This document shows, one piece after another, positions 48,869 through 60,892 of a stretch of 64,000 bases of DNA (position 1 is its first letter; the number at the start of each line of letters is the position of its first letter). The notes under the pieces are model-generated. The model was not told the origin of the DNA. It searched no databases and was given only the letters and a program-made list of their open reading frames with translations. A program made the translations under genes and the position numbers. Source of the stretch: Hyperoplus lanceolatus (taxonomy: Eukaryota; Chordata; Actinopteri; Uranoscopiformes; Ammodytidae); assembly GCA_026929865.2 (NCBI GenBank), contig CM049400.1, positions 20,416,501-20,480,500 of the forward strand. Reading direction: 5' to 3'.

Positions 48869-51800
48869 GGTAACACTTTACAATAAGGGTACATTAATTA
48901 ATGGTTAGTTAATGCTTAATAAGGTTTAACTAACCATTAGTTAACTGTTAACTAATGTGTCTAATAAGCATTCACTAATGGTATTAATGTTAACTAAGGT
49001 ATTAATTACTACATTATGTACTGTTTATAAATATCCTATATTAACCTTAGTTAACCCATTAATTATGCTTGAACTAACAGTTGATTAATATAATAATAAG
49101 CATTAATTAACTGTTAACAAATGTCATTTTTGTAACATTACTTAAGCATAATTAACCATTTATTAATGCTCTTTGTGACCCTTATTGTAAAGTGGGAACC
49201 ATTTATCCATTAAGTAACACTTAATAAATGCACACCAGTGCTGAATAGGCATTACTTAAGTGTAATTAACCATTTACTAATGGACTTTGTGACCCTTATT
49301 GTAAAGTGAGAACCATTTCTCATGAATTAACACCTAATAAAGGCATACTAGTGCTGATTAAGCATCACTTGAGCATAATTAACCATTTCTTAATGTTATT
49401 TGTGACCCTTATTGTAAAGTGGGAACCATTTATCACTTGTTACACTTAATAAATGCAAAATAGTGCTGAATAAGGATTACCTAAGTACAATCCATCAATC
49501 AACATTGCCCTTTATGACCCGTGTACATTCACTATAATAACAATATTAAACATACTACAATATTTCCAACTGGAAATCAATTCATGACAACAATCTGTTA
49601 TCAACACAATTCAGTCAGAATTTAAAAAAGAAAGAAAATGTTATTTTATTTAGAATCTTTAGTTTTATTTGGAAACACGGCTCTCACATTTGACATGAAT
49701 ACCGTCAAAGAACTCCAAAATAGTTTCTTCAACAAATGATATCCAGTTTAATGATTTTCTCTGTAAGTAACAAACAGGAGGAAATGGATTGCTAACAGCA
49801 ATGGTGAAACACACTGACTCAACAGTTAGGTTTAACAGGTAAATATGTATTTTCTACTCTCTTCCTTGAAGTGTATATCATTGTTGCAACATAAACAAAA
49901 ATAAAATACACAAAGAACATAACAGTTCCATTTTAATTAAGGACTAAAGATAAAACAAAATAATGATCATTCTCTTGTGACTAAACACTACTTTAAAGCT
50001 ACTACGAGTAAGTCGGCACGTTGGCGACACCTTTGAACAAAAGCGGTAGTATTATTACGACGCCAGCTGTCGTGAAGCTGTTTTGTAGCTCGTGCAGGGA
50101 GCGCAAGATTCAAATAATCAGGAAGCAATATGGTGCGTGTCCGTGTGTTGAAAGTGTGAGGGCACCGGACTCTTTTCGGCTCCGTGAGTCTATGGGTGAC
50201 ACAGCATCAACTAATGCCAGTAAGTGCTAAACACACCTGATTGCAATGAGTTGATGCATTGTCACCTCTCACGGAGCTGAACGAGTCCCCGTGTCCTCAC
50301 ACAAAGCGAATGAACGAGAGACGGCAGTTAGTATGGATCACGATGAGGTAATGTGTTTATGTTGTAAATAATGACTATTTCCGATGAATAATGGTCATCT
50401 GATGATGCTGGTGAGGCAAAGTAAACTTTGTTTTAGTAGGCTACCGCTCATTCATTTAGGAGTAAACACTGCAGTCTAGTTTCGCTGCGTGAAATTGTGT
50501 ATACGTTGCTTGGCAACGCCCTCCCGCCCGACTATCACTCTCCCTTTTAGCTTTTCTTCATTGCATTTTCTTTTTTTCTTTGATGGTTCAGCCCCGTTAT
50601 CAGTCATTATGACGACAAACAACTGTCTCAAACAAGCCTCCCGCTCCCCTTCCCTCCTGAGGGATAGGCTTCTCAATTCACGTTCCTGCGCCACACTGAA
50701 ATCTGTGACCAATACGGATATGTGACCATAGAGCATGCACGCGTGAACCGAAAATCGGACTGGGTGTACGACCAGATCAAATGCAGCAATAAAAACTATA
50801 TAAAAACGTATTTCTTTGCACTGATGGTCTCGTTTGCTGTTAAAGGTCATTTATGATTATGAGAGGAAACATGAGGCTGTTTAAAAGATATTTAAATGTT
50901 ACTCGTAGCCGCTTTAACCTGGCCCTATCATTGTTATTTGAATGAGCACATATGTATTTAATTTAACCTTTATTTATACTCAAAAGATCAGTTGAGGGGT
51001 GACCCTCATTTATAATCTCTCGCTCTCTTTAGATCCAGTTCTTGGGTTTGCTGGCCACTCCAGGCCTGGGTGCTCCTCTCCAAATGAAGCAGTTGGGCTG
51101 GAATCCAAGAATCTTGTCTAATCACCAAGTTGATGTACATGGAAAAAAATTAAAATAATCAGTTAACAGTTCAGATGCATTTTTGTTTCCTTTATCTAAA
51201 TCATTATAGCATAGCATTACGGTTCCACATTATGTATTATTATTATAATATAATGCATTGCATTGCTGAAACTGAAATTTAAAAAAATTCTCACTGAACC
51301 TTTAACAAGTTGACACTATTTTTTAATTCAAAAAACATGTAATCTCTATGACGATTCTACACAACACATGCTCAGTTTAAGCCCATTTCTGCCTGGAATA
51401 GCAACGTGCACTTTGAATATGGAAAATGCTTACATGTGTTCACATATGGTTTGGTGTCTACAAAGCTACAATTACTGCTAAAAGTTACCTGTGAAGCTAG
51501 CCAGCACAAGCCACATGCTAACGGTGCTATGCTAGCGGGAGGCTGCATCACTAATATATTTCACATTATTCATTTCTTACATACACACACACAACTATAT
51601 CATCTCACGAATACCTTAGTTAACTCACCAATAATGTTGTTGGGCTAATGGCAGCATACTGTAATTGTAACCACCACGGGTCTTTTGAGAGAAAAAAAGC
51701 ACATAGCTGCTGGCCTGTTGCTTCACTGTCCAGACACACATCCTCTTTCTTGCTGGCTAATCGCTGGGTGAGTTCAAGTGCTTGAAAAACGTGGGTAATC

Positions 51801-54043
51801 CTCATGTCAATAAGGTTTGTAAAGAAATATTTTTCTTAAGTAAAGTCTCCAAACATATTTTCACCTTCCCAAAGTTGAAAATACATTGCATACAGACATG
51901 CATTCCCTCTACAGCCATTGTTGATTATCAATAGCCTATTATTGATCATATAAATCACCTATAGATCTCGTTTTTTACTGGATCCTGGCCACTGGGAGGA
52001 TAGAAAGACGGATGTGTGCCTGGACAGTAAAAGCAGCAGCTGAGCTACGTGCTTAAAGCCAGCTTGACCTGACCGACCCATTATTCTCACACAAAAGACC
52101 TGTGGTGGTTACAGTTATGCTGCCATTAGCCAAATGAAATTATTGGTGAGTTAATTAAGGTGTTAGTGAGATGATATAGTTGTGTGTATGTAAGAATACT
52201 TTGAAATATATTAGCGACACAGCCTTCTGCTAGCATAGCAACGTTAGCATTAGCGTGCTGCTATATGAGCAGCGTTAGCATGAGGCTTGTGCTGGCTATC
52301 TTCACAGGTAACTTTTAGCAGTAATTGTAATGGTGGCTAAATAAAGTGTGTGTTCATGGACACCAAAACGTATGTGAATAAATGTTAACATTATTCCAAA
52401 GTGCATGTTGCTATTTCTTGCTAAAATGAGCTAAAGCTGAGCATGTGTTTTGTAGAATGGTCATAAAGATTCCATGTTTTTTGAATGAAAAAATAGTATC
52501 AACTTGTTAAAGTGAGAATCAGTGAGAATTTTATTTGATTAAGGTACCAAAGATATTTCAGTTAAGCAATGCAATGCATTATATTATAATAATACATAAT
52601 GTGGAACCATAATGCTATGCTATAATGATTTAGATAAAGGAAACAAAAATGCATCTGAACTGTTAACTGATTATTTTCATTTTTTTCATGTACATCAACT
52701 TGGTGATTAGACAAGATTCTTGGATTCCAGCCCAACTGCTTCATTTGGAGAGGAGCACCGAGGCCTGGAGTGACCAGCAAACCCAAGAACTGGATCTAAA
52801 GAGAGCGAGAGATTATAAATGAGGGTCACCCCTCAACTGATCTTTCGAGTATAAATAAAGTTTAAATTAAATACATATGTGCTCATTGAAATAACAGTGA
52901 TAGGGCCAGGTTAAACTAGTGTTTAGTCACAAGAGAATGATCATTATTTTGTTTTATTTTTAGTCCTTAATTAAAATGGAACTGTTATGTTCTTTGTGTA
53001 TTTTATTTTTGTTTATGTTGCAACAATGATATACACTTCAAGGAAGAGAGTTGAAAATACATATTTACCTGTTAAACCTAACTGTTGAGTCAGTGTGTCT
53101 TGTTTCACCATTGCTGTTAGCAATCCATTTCCTCCTGTTTGTTACTTACAGAGAAAATCATTAAACTGGATATAATTTGTTGAAGAAACTATTTTGGAGT
53201 TCTTTGACGGTATTCATGTCAAATGTGAGAGCCGTGTTTCCAAATAAAACTAAAGATTCTAAATAAAATAACATTTTCTTTCTTTTTTAAATTCTGACTG
53301 AATTGTGTTGATAACAGATTGTTGTCATGAATTGATTTCCAGTTGGAAATATTGTAGTATGTTTAATATTGTTATTATAGTGAATGTACACAGGTCACAA
53401 AGAGCAATGTTGATTGATGGATTGTACTTAGGTAATCCTTATTCAGCACTATTTTGCATTTGTTAAGTGTAACAAGTGATAAATGGTTCCCACTTTACAA
53501 TAAGGGTCACAAATAACATTAAGAAATGGTTAATTATGCTCAAGTGATGCTCAATCAGCACTAGTATTCCTTCATTAGGTGTTAATTCATGAGAAATGCT
53601 TCTCACTTTACAATAAGGGTCACAAAGTTCATTAATAAATGGTTAATTACACTTGAGTAATGCCTATTCAGCACTGGTGTACATTTATTAAGTGTTACTT
53701 AATGGATAAATGGTTCCCACTTTACAATAAGGGTCACAAACAGCATTAATACATGGTTAATTATGCTTAAGTAATGTTACAAAAATGACATTTGTTAACA
53801 GTTAATGAATGCTTATTATTATTTGAATCAACTGTTAGTTCAAGCATAATTAATCGGTTAACTAAGGTTAACATAGGATATTTATAAACATTACATAATG
53901 TAGTAATTAATACCTTAGTTAACATGAATACCATTAGTAAATGCTTACTAGACACATTAGTTAACAGTTAACTAATGGTTAGTTAAACCTTATTAAGCAT
54001 TAACTAGCCATTAATTAATGTACCCTTATTGTAAAGTGTTACC
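48869..54043. mobile_element. giant foldback element, two arms of about 2 kb
   Basis: It starts GGTAACACTTTACAATAAGG and ends with the complement. Near-identical 8-bp flanks are GCAAAGCT (48861-48868) and GAAAAGCT (54044-54051). The left arm (to about 51752) and right arm (from about 52000) are mirror copies throughout. Examples are GATCCAGTTCTTGGGTTTGC at 51033 against its complement near 52775, and CACAAGAGAATGATCATT near 52929. Each arm has three sub-repeats holding CTTATTGTAAAGTG about 115 bp apart. No transposase frame is visible. It lies in the second hAT copy. Confidence 0.85.
49997..50913. mobile_element. TTAA-flanked element inserted in the left foldback arm
   Basis: The inverted ends AGCTACTACGAGTAA and AGCGGCTACGAGTAA lie inside TTAA (49993-49996 and 50914-50917). 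The right foldback arm near 52911 shows the unoccupied site, CCAGGTTAAACTAG. It is 917 bp with no recognisable gene. Confidence 0.85.
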
Positions 54044-54926
54044 GAAAAGCTTTTTCTCTAATACAATATTAGAGAAGGTAATTCATCTGTTGATTGTATT
54101 TAATGATCACCACAAAAGTAGGAAGTGATTAGCAAACTCTGAGCAGCAAACTCAGATGTGTAAATAAATAGATTTTTGAAAATCACACATAGGTATGTAT
54201 GTAAAAAAAATTGCATCGAGAATCGAATCGTTGACCTCGGAATCGGAATCGAATCGAATCGTGAGGTGCCAAGAGATTCCCACCCCTAGTACATACCCAT
54301 GTGTGATTTTCAAAAATATATTTATATACACATCTAAGTTTGCTACTCAGAGTTTGCTAATCACTTCCTACTTTTGAAATGATCATTAAAGACAATCAAC
54401 AGACTAATTACCTTCTCTAATATTGTTTTAGAGAAAAAAGCTTTTCTTGTCACAAATATGACTTTCTATGAACAATGCAATAATCAATGCAGCTTGCATT
54501 TCAACACAATATGGAAGTGTGTACAAACTAAACCGATTCAGTTTAATTTTCTTTCTACTCTTGTAAATCATGTTTCTCTAGGATTTCTATTCTATTAATT
54601 TCTATGTCATTTCAACACATTGTGCAAAAAGTATGGCTTGGAATTCAGCTCTCATACAAAAAAGTAAACAGAAATAAAGCCAGTGCAGGTATGGGTTTGC
54701 TGCTCTCAGCCCTTTTGTCACCACTTTTGTTAAAAACTTGCACGTGTGTGGTGTGCATGCGCAGTGGTGCAGGAAGTACTAGTATTGAAAATTCAGATTT
54801 CAAAAAATAAATTAAAAATTAAAAATTAATTCCGATTATTAATTTATCTGAATCGATTCAGAATCGTTTGAGAGAGAATCGCAATGCATTGGAGAATAAT
54901 TTTTTTTTCCCACCCCTAGTTGTCGT

Positions 54927-55586
54927 GGTGTTGTACTTATAGAAATGTTCAACGAACTTGCTTATTTTTGGTTCTATAACTGTCCGATGCCAAACTTCGC
55001 CTTGACTTTTCATGTTTATGTTTTTGACATCTACTGCCTGATCCTGTTCTGTTGTCTCCTTCAACTAGTAAAGTATCGCCACCTGCTGGTAGGATGTCTC
55101 ATTGCTGCCCATACAGTTTATGTTGCGGCCACATTGTGGCGACTTACTGCACAACACAACAGCTATTAGATCGATAAAAATCTCACGTGATTAATTATGC
55201 CCATCCCTAGATCCTGCCATAAAAAAGGTGATATGATACTTTTGCCATAGCGCAGATCATTACCTTGTTTTATTGTATGCATTATGGGCATTAAGTGACT
55301 GTTTTGTGTAAGTATATACAGTATGTGTTACTATTTGCCGTTCTTGTTTTTCCATGTTAAAAGCAAGATATTTGGAAATTGAAAGTAAATGTGGTTGAAA
55401 TGATAAGGAAATGTGCGGCATTGATCATATTTGATAGATAAGGGTTCGCTATTGGATGCAGACATTATGAGGTTCTGACCTTTGCTGGAAGAACATTTTG
55501 GTAACTGCACCCGTTTAAATTTTAGTTGAAGACCCCTGTTCTAGGAGATGCAATTAGGTCAGGTGACTAAACACCTAATTTGTCTG
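54927..55586. other. non-coding stretch, no gene seen
   Basis: A hAT-like right end (GCCCATCCCTA) occurs near 55198-55209 without an identified left partner in the window. Confidence 0.4.
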
Positions 55587-55602
55587 CAAAGATGTGTTAT
55601 TT

Positions 55603-55792
55603 GTTTTATTTAATTTTTTAAAGATATTTTTTGGCATTTTTATGCTTTATTGACAGTGTAGAGACAGAGTTGAAATGGGGCAGAGAGGGGAGTGACATGC
55701 AGAGAACGACCGCGGGCTGGAATCGAACCCGGGTCCGCTGCTGGCCGAGGCCCATGGAGGGGACGCCTTACCAACTGAGCTAAAGGGGCCCC
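55603..55792 (-). mobile_element. tRNA-derived SINE with 16-bp target duplication
   Basis: The reverse strand opens with a tRNA-like head: A box TAGCTCAGTTGGTA and B box GGTTCGATTCC. A body with ATGTCACTCCCCTCTCTGCC and an AATAAAGC tail follow. CAAAGATGTGTTATTT (55587-55602) and CAAAGATGAGTTATTT (55793-55808) are the duplicated target, with one mismatch. Fragments of the same family lie at 44315 and about 61300. Confidence 0.88.
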
Positions 55793-55808
55793 CAAAGATG
55801 AGTTATTT

Positions 55809-56699
55809 AACAGCAAAGTTAAAGCAGTGCTCTGTTGATTTGATTTTATGTTATGTTTTGGCACAATATTTTATTGTTTTAATTATCTATTTTCTATTCT
55901 TGGAAATGCATTGAATTCAGGTTAATAATGATGAGGATACTTTTTTTATGCAAAGATGTGTACATTAGCGGGAATATTGCATAGTCCATCACAAGGATAT
56001 GAAAGCAGTGTAATGTTTACATGACAGTCCAATAAAAATATGTTTGTCAATAAAATCAATGAATAATCGTGGTTTAAAATCGTGATCTCAATATTGATCA
56101 AAATAATCGTGATAATCATTTTGGCCATAATTGTGCAGCCCTACTAAAAGCATTAGGCTCGTTCGACCTGTCGCCGTCTTGCTAAAACCTGCGCAATTAT
56201 GACGCTCGTCTTGCTGAGCGCACAGCATTATGGTTAGACTTTTTGTCCCACTTGCACCCGCGGCTGGCTGCGGCTCGGCTGCTTGAGACTTTGAAGTCCC
56301 GCGGTATCAAGACGGACACAGACACTGGAGCAAGTCGCTGCAGTTGCTCCCCACGGGCTGCGGGAGTGAAATGTCTGATGGGAAACGTCTTGCTGACAGG
56401 CGGAGCTGAGCGCTAATTGGGAGTTTAAACCCCATGCCTTTGATGTGTTTCCCCAATTGGTTAGGCAAAAGTCTGACATCACCGCTCAAAATTAAATTCC
56501 GATCCATTCTTTTTGATTTTAATTTATGTTTAATCATTAGGCCGCCACAGTATGCATTTAAGCAGAAATGTACTTAATCAGAGTTAAACCTCCACTGATC
56601 TGAACCCTTGACATAGAAATAATTTGGATGTGTAACTCTCCTGTATAGATTTATTTAAAAGTGAACACAAACTTGAGTCACATAAGATCTTGGTGAAGT
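55809..56699. other. non-coding stretch with a hAT-like end, no gene seen
   Basis: An element tip ending GTGCAGCCCTA lies near 56145. The GC-rich segment at 56160-56480 has short frames only, with no recognisable domain. Confidence 0.4.
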
Positions 56700-57073
56700 C
56701 AGTGTTTCCCACTAATGTATCATTCCGTGGCGGGCCGCCACACTTTCATTTTGCCCCGCCACACTTTAATTTTTTATTTTTTCCCGCCACACTTTATTTT
56801 TTTATTTTTTTTGATATATGTATATTTTACTATTTAAAAAATATACATGTATACATTTCATTTGCAATGCGCGAGTTTCACTTGGAAACAATAGCATTTC
56901 CGCAAAAAATCTTTAACGTGTGATTCGCGCTGTGATCTCAAGAAACAATATTTCCTTCAATCATGGACGTATTATCAAAGCGCCGCTTGAGGGATCGAGG
57001 CTTCAATCTCCCCGAGTCAATCAGCCCCTCCCCCTGCGGTGTCAACACACGCTGTGACTGTATTGCCTTTGAA

Positions 57074-57432
57074 CACTCTAATTTTTTCAAAGTAAACGCT
57101 TCGGACCCCGCGGGACACTCAGTTAAGAGCATCGAGGGGGCGCCGAGAGGCAGGGGCTGGGACAGACGGTAGCTCGCCTCTCGGCGGACCGTCAGCTCGA
57201 TCCCGAGATCCAACTATGAGCTTTTTAACTGCAGCAACTTTAAAATACGCTATTGGAGCTGGAATTACCGCGGCTGCTGGCACCAGACTTGCCCTCCAAT
57301 GGATCCTCCTTAAAGGATTTAAAGTGTACTCATTCCAATTACAGGGCCTCGAAAGAGTCCTGTATTGTTATTTTTCGTCACTACCTCCCCGAGTCGGGGG
57401 AGTGGGTAATTTGCTCGCCTGCTGCCTTTCCA
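57074..57432 (-). pseudogene. 18S rRNA fragment (V3-V4 side, includes the universal CAGCAGCCGCGG segment)
   Basis: The reverse strand reads through conserved 18S landmarks in order: CAAATTACCCACTCC, GGCCCTGTAATTGGAATGAG, GCCAGCAGCCGCGGTAATTC, GTTGCTGCAGTTAAAAAGCT and AAAATTAGAGTGTTCAAAG. Agreement stops abruptly beyond GTTCAAAG at one end and GCAGCAGGCG at the other. Only a few substitutions and a 2-base insertion in a G-run are visible by eye, so the copy is recent. It is too short to function and sits inside a mobile element. Confidence 0.9.
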
Positions 57433-57455
57433 GCAGAGCACCCTCTGCTGGAAAG
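57426..57455. repeat. perfect 13-bp hairpin at the edge of the 18S fragment
   Basis: CTTTCCAGCAGAG, a 4-base loop, and the exact complement, beginning in the last bases of the 18S-like segment. Confidence 0.85.
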
Positions 57456-57831
57456 AATATTGTGAGCTATCCTTAGTGATTGTAGTCACAGTTATTTGAG
57501 TACTAGTAATTCAACAATCTAATAAAACAAAAGGGCGCTTGTGTTCACTCTTTTGAACCACAGGTAACCACCACCTTTGCTTAATTTTTTTGATGGCTCA
57601 AATGTGTATCATGGAAAATTATTTATTCATTAACCATTGATAAGTGTGTTAAACTCCATCTTAATCACCATTTATATAGGAATAGTGTTCCTCAAAGTAC
57701 ACCAGATTGATGCATTTAACATTTAAAAGATACAAAATTTTCTTCCGGGGGAGCATACCCCCGGACCCCCCTAGGGGGGTCGGGGTCCCCCCCCCACACT
57801 TTCAAAAAATTCTGTGGGAAACACTGGAAGT

Positions 57832-59500
57832 GATATCTTTATACCATTAAGATTAAATAATTTCAGCTTATTTCCAGTGATCTAAATGGTCTGGGAATTG
57901 TATTTTACATGTAGTGTCGCAAAGCCAGACCAAAACTACAACAAGTAGTTTGTTTGTTGTTACACATCATAATAAAGTTCATCATATCCATCTCTACAAT
58001 AATAATAAGGGATATTTTCTTAGACCTTCTTTAACTTTATTTAGGCCGATCATATTCGTTATGTGAAGGGAGAAATACTAAACCTACTTTATTTGGATTA
58101 GTAAATTATTCTTTATCACTTAAAAGTAGGTTTTCTAGTAAAGTAACAAGAAAGATAAAGATGTGTGGGGAATGGGGATATTATATCTCGTTTCTTGTTT
58201 TGAAAATGCCCCTCGCTTTTAAAGTGTTTACTCGTCTTTGTGTTGTGTTCTGCTTCTAATCGGTTGTAGCATGTGTAACTCTTCTACGAATATGTTTCTA
58301 ATGGGCCTTCAAAATAAAACTAGAAAACGAACTGCATCCGCAACAAGGACGCTACTTCCGACGGCACGAGCTGTCCGGCTTCTGTCAGGCTTTTTCGTCA
58401 CTCCCCCAACTGCACTCGGCTGCTCTCGTCTACTTTCCAGAAGAGCCACAACGGAGGTCGAACGAGCCTATTGTCTACTCGGATAACGATAATATTCAGT
58501 TTATGTTTCACCATATGAGCCTGCTGTCTATGGCCGTGACTAATGCCCCGTGTGTGTGCCAATGTGTGTCTATGCGGCTGATGATTTAAATAGCGTTTTT
58601 TTTCCAAAACGCTTTACATGGATTGTCTCATTCACCCATTTACACACACACACACACACTCATACACCGACAGCAGCAGCTAGCACTCAGGGTGCAAGCT
58701 AACAATCATTGCAGTTGGGGTTCAGTGTCTTGCACAAGTTCACTTCGACATGTCGCAATCCGTTGCGGCCCGCCAGGCCAACGACACCTCCCGAAATATT
58801 GTTTATAAATAACTTGTGTTTTTCATTGATTGAGTCGTTCTCCCTCTCCACGTGCACGTGTCATTACCACCTCTCATCTGATCAGCTGCTCTGCATGTCC
58901 GCTAGTCTGCAATGGACCTATTGGTGTCTGCGCAAGGTGCTACGCGCCTGTGCATTCGGTGTCCACATGGCAGAGTTAAACACAGAAGCTGACGAGCAGG
59001 AGCAAGCCTACTGGTGGCGAAAAATAAAAGCAACATCTGCTTGGGGAGAATTAGAATTCAGGTACAGGGACAGGAAAAAGTGCTGAGCGGAACTTGGAAA
59101 GTTAAAGTCGCTGCGCCGCCGTGGCAAGACAACCAATATATATCAACAGCTGAGACAAGAAAAGTAAAGAATGCATGAAAGTGATGGCCCAGGGAAGTTT
59201 CCGTAAATTTAAATAAGTGCCACACTGAAACTGTCTTGGCACTTTTGATCAAGAAAGTATATGTAATTTGGCTCACGTAGCAAACATTTTGATTTCTAAT
59301 CAATATAATGTGTAATTAATTTATTTTCAACAAATATTTGAAGCATTTTTCTTTAATCGTCAATAGGCTAGCTTCGAGTTGAGGTGATCCAGTGTCTCCA
59401 GATTATTCCAAAAAATTAATACTAGACAGTACGTTACTCTATATTAGATTTTTTCTTCCCTATTATTATTATTATTTGTAGTCTTTTTTGGCACTTTTCA
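57832..59500. other. non-coding stretch with a teleost interspersed repeat, no gene seen
   Basis: About 58623-58800 (ATTCACCCATTTACACACAC, then TTGGGGTTCAGTGTCTTGCA) resembles a very common fish repeat. GCAAAGCCAGACCAAAACTA near 57916 matches the motif at 16196. The frames at 58238-58486 and 58709-59086 have no recognisable domain. Confidence 0.4.
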
Positions 59501-59857
59501 CCCCCTTCCCTTCATGCAAAAACTTTGCGTACCCATCAGACCTGCAAAAAATTGCAATGTGTCAGTGGTTCAGGATTTGATCTCAAAAACGGCGCCCCCT
59601 ATGGCCAAAAACAGTTTTTCAGGAAATGCATGCTCAAAAATTGGGCTAGAAGCCTGAAATTCTAGGACAAGATGTAATGGCCCAAGGCGCACATAAATGC
59701 AATTTCATGTCATTAGCCAAAATCAACAGGAAGTCGGCCATTTTGGATTTAGTGCCTAAAATCGCCATAATACAAATTTTCACATATCGACGAACTGGTC
59801 CCAGAGTTTTTACACCAGGAACATCGAACCACTTCTCATATACTCAAGACGCTTGCC

Positions 59858-60807
59858 CAGGGCTGTACAGTGCGACAGTTTTGATCGCATTTGCTACTGA
59901 AATTGATCACGTGCGATGATGAATACAAATCCATTCGCACTCGTGCGACTGGTTGCTAATGAGGAGAGGCTGTCTTAGAAACACAGAGGAGCGCTGCACA
60001 ACACTGCTCGAAGGGCTCTACATTAACACTCCAAATGGGGGTAAATGTAGACTTAGGCAAGTAAGTTATTGAGTCCACCCTCCACTTTGGCTGGTGAAAG
60101 ATATGTGTCTGTGCTCGTGCAGCGATTCTAGGTATAAAAACTTCACCAACGGTAATTACCGGAAGGAGACGGCACATTACCGCAGTTAAGTTAGCGTGTG
60201 TACAAACAGAACATTTCCTGTGCGCCTTCACATTAAAAGCCTGTTACTAGGCAAACGTGAGTTGACTTTTATTTTGAAGCCGGTAAGAACAGGAAGTTAG
60301 CGCTTTTTTCTAGCTTGAAAGGCAACTCCTTCAGCTGCAGCGAGCAGTCAACAGTAGCCTAGTCTATTTAAACAAGCTACTCCCAACACATCCACAACAA
60401 CCTATTTAATTTATCCTAAATTGTACCAATATGTATACTTATTTATTTAATAGGCTATGTTTAATGTTTTAAAATTTGGTTTTAATTGACAGAAGGAATA
60501 ATAATAATTCTGAATCAGCAAAAAATTGCAATTGGCAGGTTAGATTCTTTTGTCTAAATTCCAATCAGTGCACTCCTATTAATTTTTCCATAATTATTAC
60601 TGCACACACTAGGATATAATATTAATTGAGAATCTCAAATGAGACCAAGATAACATGCTCAAAGGTAATTAGAGCGAAATGCAAAGGTTAAGGTTATGCA
60701 AGTTTTTGATCATACTTTGTGTGCTACCAAATTTATTTTTGTGCTACTGAATTTTTTTGCTTGCTAGCACCAGTGCTACCACCTAAAAAAATAAGCGTAC
60801 AGCCCTG
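59858..60807. mobile_element. hAT-like non-autonomous element, perfect 8-bp duplication
   Basis: The ends CAGGGCTGTAC and GTACAGCCCTG are inverted; CGCTTGCC lies on both sides (59850-59857 and 60808-60815). It is 950 bp without a transposase. Confidence 0.88.
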
Positions 60808-60892
60808 CGCTTGCCCGATGGTAAATTGCGAAAAGATTTCAAAATCACAGTAGTACCAGTGATCTATTGGGGGTCAAAGTTGATGTAAACAT

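Larger units (their letters stand above)
46626..54288 (+). mobile_element. second copy of the same hAT-like family, inserted in the first
   Basis: The left tip is diverged (TGGGGTGTGAAAA). The right tip is the family end (GAGATTCCCACCCCTA). GTACATAC lies on both sides (46618-46625 and 54289-54296). Orientation is opposite to the outer copy. Its body is cut by a Harbinger-type MITE, a third family copy and the giant foldback. Confidence 0.82.
46501..54918 (-). mobile_element. hAT-like element (TAGGGGTGGGA ends), outermost of a three-copy self-nest
   Basis: TAGGGGTGGG at 46501 and CCCACCCCTA ending at 54918 are flanked by the same 8 bp, GTTGTCGT (46493-46500 and 54919-54926). The copy proper is only its two ends: 46501-46625, and 54297-54918 with the flanking duplication. 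Everything between was inserted later. It is non-coding. Confidence 0.88.
56700..57826. mobile_element. CAGTGTTTCCCA-ended DNA element carrying an 18S rRNA fragment
   Basis: CAGTGTTTCCCAC at 56700 is mirrored by GTGGGAAACACTG ending at 57826, and GAAGT lies on both sides (56695-56699 and 57827-57831). The tips resemble hAT elements, but the flanking repeat is 5 bp, not 8. The interior holds repeated CCGCCACACTTT near the left end and a C-rich palindrome (57740-57795) near the right. In between are about 360 bp of 18S rRNA sequence. Confidence 0.65.

Noticed and set aside
50476..50850. 124-residue reverse-strand frame
   Set aside because: It lies wholly within the TTAA-flanked non-autonomous element and shows no domain or conserved motif.
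55690..55790. A functional tRNA gene
   Set aside because: The A and B boxes belong to a SINE head: the segment continues into the SINE body, has a 16-bp target duplication, and recurs as fragments elsewhere.
57074..57432. A ribosomal RNA gene
   Set aside because: Only about 360 bp of 18S are present, both edges are abrupt, and it lies inside a transposon-like element.
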